A DNA stretch of 64,000 nt, taken from the NCBI RefSeq assembly GCF_023898315.1, contig NC_064622.1, positions 173,558,178-173,622,177 on the forward strand, given 5' to 3'. The notes below the pieces were generated by a model. The model made no database searches and had not been told where the DNA came from. It was given only the letters and a program-made list of their open reading frames with translations. Source of the stretch: Schistocerca nitens (lineage: Eukaryota; Arthropoda; Insecta; Orthoptera; Acrididae). Position 1 is the first letter of the stretch; every line of letters begins with the position of its first letter. This document shows positions 34,551 to 45,140 of the stretch, piece by piece. The translations under genes and the position numbers were made by a program.

Positions 34551-34635
34551 GGCATACCCAGGCGGTTACCCATCCATGCACTGGCCTCGCCCGAAGTTGC
34601 TTAACTTGGGTGATCTGACGGGAACTGGTGTGTTC
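34551..34635 (-). mobile_element. 5S rRNA-derived SINE head (SINE3-like)
   Basis: The minus strand reads caccagttcccgtcagatca, aagttaagcaacttcgggc and gcatggatgggtaaccgcct. These correspond to the middle and 3' half of 5S rRNA, including the internal control region with A-box and C-box. Both ends of a true 5S gene are absent. A SINE with a 5S promoter fits better than a 5S gene. Confidence 0.75.
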
Positions 34636-34639
34636 AACA

Positions 34640-34974
34640 AGACAAGACCGTTGACAGTTTTTGTAGGTGAGTTGCCGTTTATTGCTCCAATTACTCCGTC
34701 TCATGTTCTTCCTCGATGATTCGTCACCTTGCTTTGCCTCTGTGGGCCGACTTATTGTGCCAGAAGCAAGTCATTGACACCCGATCCCGCCTCTGCCTGG
34801 AAGTAAAGTTAGTCCTTGTCAACTAGCAGGCAGGGCTCATCGAAGAAGTAGACGGCAAATACGTGATCTTAACAGTGGATTTACTCTACTCGAATGAAGG
34901 TTGACTGTACTAATTATCTTTCGTCTACGGTGAGCTGATGCAATCATTATTGACACCCTAGCTGTTACCAACAG
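34640..34974. other. unassigned stretch
   Basis: No gene or repeat recognised. Confidence 0.4.
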
Positions 34975-35073
34975 ACATGAAAAGAAAGTATTGCATCACC
35001 TAAGTTCCGAGAATTCCGGAACCTGTATAGAAAATTGGAACAGAGATCATCATAAACATCATTTCCAGCCTTT

Positions 35074-36466
35074 TTATTGCTCAAGAAAACCACAAATTGC
35101 ATGTGTACCACCACACAGCGCGACCTTCAGAGGTGGTAGTCCACATTGCTGTACACACCGGCACCTCCAATACCCAGTAACACGTCCTCTTGCATTTATG
35201 CATGCCTGCATTCGTCGTGGCATGGTATCCACAAGTTCATCAAGGCACTGTTGGTTCAGATTGTCCCACTCCTCAACGACGATTCGGCGTAGAAACCTCT
35301 GAGTGGTTGGTGGGTCACGTCTTCCATAAACAGCCCTTTTCAGTCTATCTCAGGTATGTTCGATAGCGTTCCTGTTTGGAGAACACTCTGGCCACTGTAG
35401 TTCAAAAAATGGTTCAAATGGCTCTGAGCACTATGGGACTCAACTGCTGTGGTCATAAGTCCCCTAGAACTTAGAACTACTTAAACCTAACTAACCTAAG
35501 GACAGCACACAACACCCAACCATCACGAGGCAGAGAAAATCCCTGACCCCGCCGGGAATCGAACCCGGGATGGCCACTGTAGTCGAGCGATGTTATTATC
35601 CTGAAGGAAGTCGTTCATAAGATGTGCCCGATGGGGGCAGGAACTGTCGTCCATGAAGACAAATGCCTCGCCAATATGCTGCCGATATAGTTGCACTATC
35701 GGTCGGAGGATGGCATTCACGTACCGTATAGCCGTTCGGCGCCTTCCATAACCACCAGCGGCGTACGTCGGCCCCACATACTGCCTCCTCAAAACAGCAG
35801 GGAACCTCCACCTTGCTGCACTCGCTGAAAAGTGTATCTAATTGCGTTCTGACTGGCCGAGTTGCCTCCAAACACGTCTCCGACGATTGTCTGGTTCAAG
35901 GAATATGCGACACTCATCGGTGAAGAGAACGTGATGCCAATCCTGAGCGGTCCATTCGTCATGTTGCTGTGCCCATTTGTACCGCGCTGCATGGTGTCGT
36001 GGTGCAAAGACGGACCTCGCCACGGACGTCGGGAGTGAAGTTGCGCATCATGCAGCCTATTGCTAATAGTTCGAGTCGTAACACGGCGTCCTGTGGCTCT
36101 ACAAATAGCATTATTCAACATGGTGGCGTTGCTGTTAGGGTTCATCCGAGCCATAATCCGTAGGTAGCGGTCATTCACTGCAATAGTAGCTCTTGGGTGG
36201 CCTGATCGAGGCATGTCATCGGCAATACCTGTCTCTCTGTATCTCCTCCATGTGCGAACAACATCGCTTCGGTTCACTCTGAGAAGCTTGGACACTTCCC
36301 TCCCTGAGAGCCCTTCCTGGCACAAAGTAACAATGCGGACGTGATCGAACCGCGGTATTGACCGTCTAGCATTGGTTGAACTACGGTCAACACGAACTGT
36401 GTACATCCTTCCTAGTAGAATGACTGGAATTGATCGGCTGTCTAACCCCCTCCGTCTAATAGGCAC
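35074..36466 (-). pseudogene. Tc1-type DD34E transposase, broken
   Basis: The N-terminal paired-like DNA-binding region is clear: RSIPRFDHVRIVTLCQEGLS, then SDVVRTWRRYRETG and MPRSGHPRA. The catalytic part follows in a second frame: VLFTDECRIF (first Asp), FMDDSSCPHRAH (second Asp), and after the SINE CSPNRNAIEHT (Glu). The second Asp-to-Glu spacing counts as 34 residues once the SINE is left out. Frameshifts lie near 35990-36010 and at 35840; one stop follows IEHT. All three acidic residues survive, so the copy is fairly young. No restored sequence is given. Confidence 0.88.
35402..35570 (-). mobile_element. SINE-B copy, truncated at the T-arm
   Basis: Shared tail plus the lower part of the B head, ending at gggaatcgaacccggga. 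The A-box half is missing. A 13-bp duplication, tggccactgtagt, lies at 35389-35401 and 35571-35583. The insertion separates the second and third catalytic residues of the host transposase. Confidence 0.93.
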
Positions 36467-36658
36467 CGTGGCCGAGCGATTCTAGGCGCTACAGTCTGGA
36501 ACCACGCGACCGCTACGGTCGCAGGTTCGAATCCTGCCTCGGGCATGGATGTGTGTGATGTCCTTAGGTTACTTAGGTTTAAGTAGTCCTAAGTTCTAGG
36601 GGACTGATGACCTGCGATGTTAAGTCCCATAGTGCTCAGAACCATTTGAACCAAGCCA
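36465..36658 (+). mobile_element. SINE-A copy
   Basis: Head A and shared tail. The duplication taataggc is at 36457-36464 and 36659-36666, near the 5' end of the host transposase frame. Confidence 0.92.
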
Positions 36659-36818
36659 TAATAGGCGCTGCTCATGCATGGTTGTTTACATCTTTTGGCG
36701 GGTTTAGTGACATCTATGAATAGTCAAAGAGACTGTGTCCGTGATACAATATTCACAGTCAACGTCTATCTTCAGGAGTCCTGGGAACCGGGGTGATGCA
36801 AAACTTTTTTGATGTGTG

Positions 36819-37237
36819 TGTATGTAAATAGCACCTAAATTCCTTTCAATACTCCACTGTAAACCAAAGTGACACATATACATGACACTTTTTCTTCAAA
36901 ACTTTCATCATGTCTCTTTAAACAATCGTCGAAGCGTTCAACCAGTCGTTCAATTTCGTCGACGGTAGAAGGTCTTTCCTCGCTCACGGAGCCCTTCGAG
37001 AACTGCTATCCGAACGACCTCGTCGATGTAAAACATCTTTCCCTCCTAGGTGTTCTTTAAGCTTAACGAGGTATGAAAACTGCATGGTGCACTATCTGTA
37101 CTGTATGGCGGAACGGCATCAACCACGTCTGTTTAACAAATTTTGATGTCATAGTAGAACGATAGCTGTCGTATTTAAAAGAATGACATAAACAGTCTGA
37201 TAAGATCGCAGTAAATATTATTTATTAACTCCTGCAA
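36819..37237. other. unassigned stretch
   Basis: No gene or repeat recognised. Confidence 0.45.
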
Positions 37238-37765
37238 CCGGTTTCAGTCTAAGCGACCATCTCCAGACCAGCAGCTGCTTGTTGACAAATGGAGCCGGTT
37301 CACGAAGATGCTGTGCGTACCAGAGGTTACCAGTTAACAACTACGTTTGTAATTCGGGCTGTTATTTGACACAACATTATAATCAATGACTTACTACTTG
37401 TCAATCAACAACATAGCGACAATACGAAATTACACTGAGTCAAACGAACCTCTGCAACGTTGCAATCTAGTTGGTACAATTACACACAGATACACAAGGA
37501 GGGAATAGCAGTAATATGGTAGTGGACCAGAGAGAAAATAGCATTTATTATAAGATCTTCAGCTGCGAACATAACGTGATCCGTGCAGCGCAGACCACAA
37601 ACACGATACCATCCACAGTTAATGAACAACGCTGTTTCCTGGTTAGTGGGAAAATACGGAAGTTATACCTTGCACCTCACACCAGATTTTATGTTTTATA
37701 TACAATACGAATATTGCAAAATTTGTAAATATAAGGGCCACAACAGAAAATATTGTAATGTGTTG
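37238..37765 (+). repeat. dispersed repeat R, plus copy
   Basis: Partner of 32890-33535 in inverted orientation. The left part (37238-37270) holds a caaccggtttcagtct...gaccatctccag motif whose minus strand resembles a decayed hammerhead core. A plus-strand frame (37471-37728) parallels the one in the other copy, but changes look neutral. Confidence 0.7.
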
Positions 37766-37883
37766 AAAATGACATTGCCTCTGGTCCATATTTTGCCAGA
37801 ATTTCATAGTGAATCTGTGTGCAATTTAGACGTTTTGCCCAGAAGTATCGTAGTGTCTCACGTATTTCAGCTTTGGAGTGCAT
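37766..37883 (-). pseudogene. mariner transposase N-terminal fragment
   Basis: The minus strand reads MHSKAEIRETLRYFWAKRLN and then IHYEILAKYGPEAMS. This matches the first helix-turn-helix of a mariner-type transposase. No downstream catalytic part follows. An isolated fragment of under 40 codons. Confidence 0.6.
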
Positions 37884-38369
37884 TACCAGTTGTCACGCCA
37901 TTTCAATCGAATACTGTAGCACATTTCTTACCATACCTCAGGAGAACTGTGTCTGCAGGAAACCGGGATCAGCTGCTCCCTCCTAATAATATGCCAAACC
38001 TTTTGTGCAATGGTCTTAGCGTGGAACGACATGTGGAACTTACTTGCTGAAGTCGCTTCGTAATATTTAGCTAGTAATTATTTTTACGAAATTTTGACAA
38101 GGACTGGGTCCACTGTCTTAATTGTTGAAAGTAGTCTTATGGCTGTAAAGGACATTTATTGGTGTTGCATTTCGACATTTTGTCATGTGTTATAGCCAAC
38201 ACCGCAACATTGTGACACGCTGGAATATAGTTCGCAACAATCTGAATCCACAACTGTATCGTGTATCATTGTTAACATACGACTAACACTGCTGGAAAAA
38301 CACACCTAAGACAGAATCGAACAGTATCGAATGTGAAAGTGGCAACAACGATAATAGAAAGCAAAATGG

Positions 38370-38990
38370 TATAGTAAATAATGGGCTCTAAAATGCGTAC
38401 CGTAAGAGCTGCAGGCACTTATTTCTGTTCGATACTGTGAAACCAGTGTCTTTTACTGTGAGCTCTTTGCTTTCCTTGTATTCACAGGTTGTTATATGTG
38501 CCAAAACAAGAGAAAGCAGTCCAGTAAACATGGTCTATAAAGTGCTTACCTTCACAGCTACGATCACTTGTTTGTCTTCGATACTGAGGAATCCATCTCT
38601 TCCACTGCAAGCTCTTTGCATTCCATGTTTAGACAGAAGGGTTGCATGGACCGAAACAAGAAAAAATCCAGTAAACATGGGGTCTAATGTGCGTACCTTA
38701 AGAGTTTACGGGCCCTTGTTCAACTTTGGTAGTGTGGAACACGTCTCTTCTAGTAAACAAGTGCTCATAGCTCTTAGGGTGTGCATTTTAGAGCCCACAT
38801 TTACTAGAAAGCTTTCCTTGTTTTGGGCCATACTACTTCCTCCCAGAACATGAAAAGTGAAAAGCTAGGAGTAGAAGAGATTCGTTTCACAGTATCCAAG
38901 ATGAAGTTGTGCTCGTAGGTCTTAAAGTGTGAATCTTGGAGTCCATGTTTACTAGATGTTTTTTGCTTCCAATAATTCTTCATGTTATAT
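38370..38990. repeat. fold-back satellite: direct units then inverted units
   Basis: The left half has diverged direct units of about 150-160 bp (shared ccagtaaacatgg, tctaaa.tgcgtacc, aagagct, cttcgatactg, gagctctttgc.ttcc). From about 38758 the same unit continues in reverse orientation (gctcttagggtgtgcatttt is the complement of the unit start). The outer flanks (gaaagcaaaatgg; ttttttgcttcc) also pair. Confidence 0.72.
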
Positions 38991-39004
38991 CCCTTAATAC
39001 TGCC

Positions 39005-39396
39005 CGCCTCCGGTAGCTGGGTGGTGCCGGCACGGTAGCTCAGCGTGTTCGGTCAGAGAGCTGGTTCGCCTCTGTAATAAAAAAACTGAGTGAAAGGATC
39101 AACAACGAACTTAAACGGATGTCATGTGACGTCCGCAACGACCAAACACAACGATCAACAACGAACAAAATACAAAAAAAAAGTGGTAAGCGAGATAGAA
39201 TGTCAATCCTAAGGGCCCGGGTTCGATTCGCAGCTGGGTCGGGGATTTTCTCCGCTCGTGGGCTGGGTGTTCTGTTGTCCTACTCATTTCCATTTCATCC
39301 CCATCGACGCGTAAGTCGGTGAAGTGACGTCAAATCGGAAGACTTACACCCGGCGAACGGTCTGCCCGACGGGAGGCCCTAGTCACACGGCATTAA
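39005..39396 (+). mobile_element. SINE-G copy interrupted by SINE-F
   Basis: Outer tRNA-like head: ggtagctgggtggt at 39012-39025, resuming at 39188 with aagcgagatagaatgtcaat, B box ggttcgattcg, then a tail ending gccctagtcacacggcatt. SINE-F sits between 39026 and 39182 with a 5-bp duplication, gtggt (39021-39025 and 39183-39187). Confidence 0.82.
39026..39182 (+). mobile_element. SINE-F copy inside a tRNA-like D-arm
   Basis: gccggcacggtagctcagcg, the phrase aaaaaaactgag, and an A-rich 3' end (39173-39182). Same family as 7735-7900, in the same position within its host head. Confidence 0.82.
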
Positions 39397-39471
39397 TTTT
39401 TATCCCTTAATACTGACCATTCCTCCTGGGACACCCTGCGTACACAGTAGTCTTCTTCTTCCTCCGTTAGC

Positions 39472-39580
39472 GGGTGGAACAGCAAAGGGAAACAATAGGA
39501 GTGGTACGAGGTGCCCTCTGCCACGCACCATATCGTGGTTTGCGGAGTATGTATACAGATGTAGATGTAAATGCACGTTC
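39472..39580 (+). mobile_element. LINE 3' tail
   Basis: Plus-strand LINE end: ggtacgaggtgccctctgcc, ggtttgcggagtatgtata, finishing in agatgtagatgtaaatg. Same 3' end family as 8191 and 20335. Confidence 0.65.
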
Positions 39581-39769
39581 AGTAACTTTGACCTCGGTCA
39601 GTGACAACGCAACACTGAATGGAATGGTTTCGGAATCGAGCAGGGTAGAACTTGTCTGATGAATTACATTCATCACCTTTAACCCGCCTCAAACGTCTTA
39701 GCTGTCATGTTGCGGAACCTAAGCTAAAACCGCATTCAACTGTGGTGCGGCATTTGGCACGACAGGCAG

Positions 39770-40140
39770 TTGCTGAACCGCTAGTTTGCAGACGGCGCCG
39801 GGCGTGCTTTCGCGGTCCGTAACGATGGACGAGCGGCTGTCAGCGCGCGCCACGCCGCTTGTTTGGGAGAGCGTCGCGTCGCGTCGCGTCGCGCAGCGCG
39901 GACCGGCATTCTGCTCGCGTGTCGTGACGTCAGCGTAGTCAGTATGCAGCGACGGGCGGCCGGCGGCGCGAGAGCGGAATCTGAATGGCAGCCCAGACCA
40001 GCCCTGCCTTAAAGCCGAGCTGGCCGCACAGCCCACCGCGCCAAGGACGCGGGCGCGGCGCGGCGCAGCCGGAACTGACACACGCGCGCGACCTGGCCGC
40101 TCCGCGGACGCAGCTTCCCCCTGGCAACAAGATTTATGCC
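39770..40140. promoter_or_regulatory. CpG-rich block
   Basis: Very dense CpG, including about four tandem gcgtc pentamers at 39871-39893 and a GC run at 40040-40075. No repeat family and no domain-bearing frame. It could be the CpG island of a neighbouring gene. Confidence 0.4.
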
Positions 40141-40379
40141 CCGCCGTACAGTGGCTGACCAGCCGCTGTTCAGTGCCCTTATTTGTCTGATGACTTTCGT
40201 CCGTTCGTATGTTACTGTTTGTTGTCGTCAGAGATCTGGAGGAACAATTTTGGCAAGTATGACCAGCCATGGTGTTGGTGAGCATTTAGAAATTCCCTTC
40301 ACAAGTTCATGGAACACTGAACAAGTTTCCAAGCAGCCGATTGAAATCTAGAGAACTATAAACACTGACCAGTTCTGCC

Positions 40380-40760
40380 CAGAAAGCTATGATCTAGGAC
40401 ATGAATGGAGAAATCAGTGGGCATCCTTTTATGGTCACAAGAAGTTATTTAATACAGAGCCGACCATTCAACTCCTGAGTGCGAACCAACCAGGAAACAT
40501 ACATCTCCCTCAACCGTATCGGAAATGGCCTCGCCGTGACCAAAGCAACGCTACAGAAGTGGAGAATTACTGATAACGACCATTGCGAATGCATAACATC
40601 GGCACGAACACTGGAGCACATTCTGCATGACTGCCCAAAAAGAAAATTCGTGGGCTCCTTGAAAGATTTCGTAGAAACAACACATGCATCGTTTAACTGG
40701 GTGGAATCCGGATATCCAACTATGATGGAAAATGGATTTCTTAGCTACTTTTAACTACTG
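40380..40760 (+). pseudogene. LINE ORF2 C-terminal zinc-knuckle fragment
   Basis: The frame 40479-40754 reads SLNRIGNGLAVTKATLQKW and CECITSARTLEHILHDCPKR. The Cys-x-Cys...His...Cys pattern is found at the C-terminus of several insect LINE polyproteins. The reverse transcriptase core is missing. It lies just upstream of the long-TIR transposon. Confidence 0.65.
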
Positions 40761-40979
40761 CCCGCTATACATCTTTCATCATTCCCTATACATGCATGGA
40801 GGGTGATTTTCCCCACCGTGTACAGACTCTAGAAATCGATCGATGAGCTGATATGGAACAAAAAAGGTCTAATGAGCTTATGCCGGGAAATACATGGTTT
40901 TCATGCTACATGTCATTTATTCAATCATACATTCTTACAGAGACTGCGGTCTAGTACGTGCTCTACCCTTCAGCCACAG

Positions 40980-41700
40980 TTACAGTATGTGTTGAAAATG
41001 TTTTCCAGGTGCCTCAACGCATGCGTGTACGCTCCGTAGCATGTTCTGTCTCACACGTTCACATCGGCCAGGCTGCATCTGAACAGTGTCAAAGACAGCA
41101 TGAATACGCTGCTCCAGAGTCTCCATATCTTTAGAGGGCTCTATATACACGATAATTTTGAGATGGCCCCTTGACCAGAAATCGCGAGGGTTCAGATCCG
41201 GTGAACGAGCGGACCATGCAACAGGACACCTTCGTCCGATCCACCGACCAGGAAAGACACGATTGAGATGCGACCGGACGTTCAATAGCACCTCTTCCAG
41301 CAGGAGAGGCAAAGTCACCTGCGAGAAACGCCGATAGTGCCGGCCTGTTACGTGACGTGAAAGGAAGATTGCTCCCACAATACGGTCGCCAATTATCCCG
41401 GCCCACACAAATGGTTCAAATGGCTCTAGGCACTATGGGACTTACCATCTGAAGTCATCATTTCCCTAGACTCAGAACTACTTAAACCTAACTAACCTAA
41501 GGACATCACACACATCCATGCCCGAGGCAGGATTCGCACCTGCGACCGCAGCAGCATCGCGGTTCCAGACTGAAGCGCCTAGAACCGCTCGGCCACAGCT
41601 ACCGGCCGGCCCACACATTCCGGCTACACTGATGCTGGTGATTCACTGTTGCTGTTACCGTGCAAGCTCTCGACTCGATTACCGAACCATTGTGCACAAT
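40980..41700 (-). pseudogene. DDE transposase relic lacking the second catalytic Asp
   Basis: The minus strand reads MWAGIIGDRIVGAIFLSRHV, TLPLLLEEVL, FPGRWIGRRCPVAWSARSPD and then LNPRDFW. The last motif contains the third acidic residue. In this transposase group a QHDGAPAHF-type motif with the second Asp normally lies between LLLE and the RWIGR motif; here it is missing, probably by a short deletion. The region upstream of MWAG is separated by the SINE at 41410-41605, and the N-terminus is lost. The frame itself is otherwise open for 142 codons. Confidence 0.78.
41410..41605 (-). mobile_element. SINE-A copy, 12-bp target duplication
   Basis: Full length. ccggcccacaca at 41398-41409 and 41606-41617; the first four bases may belong to the SINE end. 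It splits the DDE transposase. Confidence 0.9.
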
Positions 41701-42000
41701 GCTGTATTACGATCACTACAAGGTGAGTCAGCTAGAGAAGTGAATCAGGTACAACATTATCAATTACTATGGCAGGGGAGGCCGCTAGGGCATCACGTAT
41801 GAGGAACAGTACCACCCTCAAGGTGGAAACCATACATACTGTACCTGTGGCTGCATGGTATACCATTAGATCGCAGTCTCTGTAACAAAGCGTGATTGAA
41901 TAAATGGAAGCAATGCATTTCCGGACATAAGTTCATTAGATGTTTTTTGTTCCGTATCCTCTCATCGATCGATCTCTAGAGTCTGTACACAGTGAAATAG

Positions 42001-42135
42001 AAATGGCTCTGAGCACTATGGGACTTAACATCTGAGGTCATCAGTCCCCTAGAACTTAGAACTACTTAAACGGAACTAACCTAAGGACATCACAGACATC
42101 CATGTCCGATGCAGGTTTCGAACCTGCGACCGTAT
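42001..42135 (-). mobile_element. SINE-A copy, truncated at the T-arm
   Basis: Shared tail and B-box half of the head, ending tttcgaacctgcgaccgta. The A-box half is missing. It starts directly at the end of the DDE transposon. No duplication found. Confidence 0.85.
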
Positions 42136-42519
42136 ATCGCACAGGAATACGATGTTTAATGTGTGTATCAAAACACGTAGACGCTACTTTGCGGCTTGCG
42201 GGGTATATTTGTAGATTTGACCAATTCAGATGTGAGTTTTGAGGGAATAATTGTCCGGTTGTTCTTCCAGTACATTGGCTATAGACTGATAACCTCGTAA
42301 AACTCCCACTACCGCAACGAAATACGATAACACCTCTTCCTTTAGCCGTCGTACCTCACTTTTCACCAATTGCTGTTTCCTTACACAGGTCTAACGGTCA
42401 CATCGCAAGGTGAGTGCTAGACCTGTATTCTTGGGATAACACCATCCAATTCAAAGTTTTCTGTACTTTTCCCAAATCATTTTACGGCAGCTGCTGGAAA
42501 GACACAGCCTAAAAGAGTA

Positions 42520-42620
42520 TGGCCGATTTCCTTTTCTATCACTATACAGTCCGCGTTTGTGCTCTGTATCTAATGGCACCACTATCAACGGGACCTTAAA
42601 CTCTATCCTTCCTCTTCCAA
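42520..42620 (+). mobile_element. possible SINE tail remnant
   Basis: ggccgatttccttttctatc, then gtgctctgtatctaatgg and acgggaccttaaact resemble a SINE tail I associate with insect genomes. No head is seen. Confidence 0.35.
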
Positions 42621-44568
42621 ATAAGACGTTCTGCTTGTGGCGAGATGTTAAACTATAATCTTCCTTGTATCTTTCCTTCAGCATGGGCAACTATTCTTTC
42701 GCGTTATTTTACGGAATCCTTATACTTAACCAATTACTTAATATCAAACGACTGTTAGTACAATAGAACAGATGGTATGCAATACGATACCGTGATCGAT
42801 CACTGCGTAAGATTTCTATCCGTAACTTCATATTGTAGCGGTGTTACCCCACTCGTATACGCCGGTGAAGACATTATAACTCCATGGTGTTTCGCTTGTG
42901 CCGAGTCTATAACCTCCGTAGTAGGAGAATGTATTCTAATCTGTTCATGTTCAAGACTGAGGTAATTCCAGACTGGAAAGTAAAAGCTGCTGCCATCGCC
43001 AGTATCTGTTCGGGATGGACGGCAGAGCTGGTAATGTGAAATTCTGTTAGCAGAAAATGCTTCAGTTTAACGGGTGTACGGCTAAATTCCCCTGTGTATC
43101 TCTTAGAATGAAGGCACGTCACGCTATTAAATGCTCCCGTACGTCCGATCAGCACTTCCATTTCCGTTGGCCTCTAACGCTATATTGTACAGAGATCATG
43201 GGCATCACATACACGAAACCACACTGCGCCAACTCGTCACAGCCACGTACACATCATTACACTTAGAAGGTAACATTCGCACTCTATAAAGGAAAGATGG
43301 TCTACGATGGTTTGTCACAGAGCTATGTGTAAACACCGTTAATACTGTATTGCGTTTGTATTCCGTCAGACGAAACTCGGCAAATTTTTTATTTCGCAGA
43401 TTTCCGCTCACAGTTTTCGTCGGTCTTTGTAAATAGAGGCCTTTCAATTAATCTGTCTCTTTTTGGCTGTGCATATGTTAACACTTCTCCGGTTCGTTAT
43501 ACAGCTGACCAGGACGATTTGAGAAAAACTTAAAGCTTTTTCAACAAATCGAGTATCCAGTACTTTCTAATGAAGAAACCATCTTCCAAGTCAGTGAGCC
43601 TCCCAGGTAAACGCGTTCTTCTTCACCCTTCAGCGTTTGGGTTGATGATAGTATGCCTTGGTCCTGAGCAGTACGTAACGCCGCTGTTGTGATTTCTGCT
43701 TTCCCGCAGTAAATACAATAAGAACTGACGATTTACTCCTTTGAGATAGGGTGATGCCCTGAGGCGGACGTACTAACTGCTGTGATTCGTTTCTCACTTC
43801 CAATTTATCAAGGAGGTACCGCTACGGTTAAGACGCTTGATCTTGGCATCATGGTCTGTTCCTTGTTTTCCGAAAATGACGCCAAACAGATATCTGAATG
43901 CCTCCTTTAACAAAGGCATGACCAGTTTACGTCTATTTTTATCTACTTTGCGCTTGTGGTGCACTTCCATTCACCTTGGTTCAGCCATGTGTTATGAACT
44001 TTACTTTTCGTTTTCACTACCAAATTGACACGGTGATTTCCTTTTTCTCACACTGATAACTGGCCTTGTGTAGCACTTTACACTAGTTTACCCCTCAACA
44101 TCTTCGTATAACTACTGCAACGGACATCCCAAACAGATCCCTTATTTTAGTTAAGTTGTGTCAAGGTGATGCATATGAAAATGCTGTCCGATCACGACTC
44201 GAACTGAATGAAAGGCGCCAAATTTAACGCTTATGCATCTGTTAACATTAATACTCGATCACTAGGTATTACACTGCACATTTTAGTCATGTAGTCCTCG
44301 CCAAAATCTGGCTGGTAAGAAATATTTCACAAGGACATCAGCAAACGTTCTTCAGCAGGATCGCCGGATCTTCAGCTCACGACGAACAATACGGGCAGGA
44401 CAGCAAGCGTACATCTCAAAACACACTCATCCCCCCCCCCCCCCAACCAACCCCCCCCCCCCACACACAGTTTGTCCAGAAATAATTTAAAAATAACTCA
44501 ATTCGCTATCGGATGTAGGTTTCAATCTGCAGTTTATTTTTCTCTTGTATACCGAAAAACATTGGATA
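42621..44568. other. unassigned stretch
   Basis: About 1.9 kb without a recognisable gene or transposon, apart from two long C-runs at 44431-44461. Minus-strand frames at 42907-43161 and 43205-43447 have no domain. Confidence 0.45.
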
Positions 44569-44580
44569 TTTTAGAGGTTT

Positions 44581-44777
44581 TGCTGGCCGCGGTGGTCTCG
44601 CGGTTCTAGGCGCGCAGTCCGGAACCGTGGGACTGCTACGGTCGCAGGTTCGAATCCTGCCTCGGGCATGGATGTGTGTGATGTCCTTAGGTTAGTTAGG
44701 TTTAAGTAGTTCTAAGTTCTAGGGGACTGATAACCACAGCAGTTGAGTCCCATAGTGCTCAGAGCCATCTGAACCAT
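44581..44777 (+). mobile_element. SINE-A copy, perfect 12-bp target duplication
   Basis: ttttagaggttt at 44569-44580 and 44778-44789. The head variant gtggtctcgcggttctaggc is the same subtype as 15860-16051, sharing gcgcgcagtccggaaccg. Confidence 0.95.
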
Positions 44778-44973
44778 TTTTAGAGGTTTCCAGGAGAAAA
44801 ATAAACGATGCATGGAAAACCTTGTCCAAAACCGTCATCCACCAAGGCAAAAGAGCATCACATTCATAGGAGACAAGGCCTACGCAGCACCTAGCTCCAT
44901 TTTCTCCACTGATGAACGTGCCAATCACTGAATAGCAAACAACATTGCGACATACTGGATTGTCGAGTGTTCT

Positions 44974-45099
44974 CAAAAATGGCTCTGAGCACTATGGGAC
45001 TTAACATCTGTGGTCATCAGTCCCCTAGAACTTAGAACTACTTACACCTAACTAACCTAAGGACATTACACAATCCATGCCCGAGGCAGGATTCGAACC
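44974..45099 (-). mobile_element. SINE-A copy, truncated inside the T-arm
   Basis: Shared tail; the 5' end stops at gcaggattcgaacc, the B box. Perfect 13-bp duplication, tgtcgagtgttct, at 44961-44973 and 45100-45112. Confidence 0.95.
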
Positions 45100-45140
45100 T
45101 GTCGAGTGTTCTGACGGATATCAGCGTCCTACTAGCACAA

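Larger units (their letters stand above)
34975..36818 (-). mobile_element. Tc1-like transposon with two SINE insertions
   Basis: The left end (gaaaagaaagtattgcatca) and the right end (reverse complement aaaaaagttttgcatcacc) are inverted repeats of about 35 bp. The element is near full length and carries a minus-strand transposase. Two SINEs of different head types and opposite orientation have landed in it, at 35402-35570 and 36465-36658, each with its own target duplication. Confidence 0.88.
40815..41993 (-). mobile_element. DDE transposon with terminal inverted repeats of about 135 bp
   Basis: Left (40815-about 40955) and right (about 41862-41993) arms are inverted repeats, starting gtgtacagactctaga and running inward to cagagactgcg.tcta. 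Between them is a minus-strand transposase relic split by a SINE-A. The target duplication is not obvious; a further SINE fragment abuts the right end. Confidence 0.82.

Noticed and set aside
34551..34635. Functional 5S rRNA gene
   Set aside because: Both the 5' and 3' ends of 5S are missing and there is no tandem array.
32965..37728. A conserved protein in repeat R (QRENSIYY..FSCEHNVIRA in both copies)
   Set aside because: Codon comparison gives about 6 silent and 13 replacement differences, which is close to neutral, so DNA homology is enough to explain it.
44431..44461. Long C-runs as a structural element
   Set aside because: Low-complexity tracts of this kind recur (14214, 15326, 61707) with no other signal; assembly length errors are likely.
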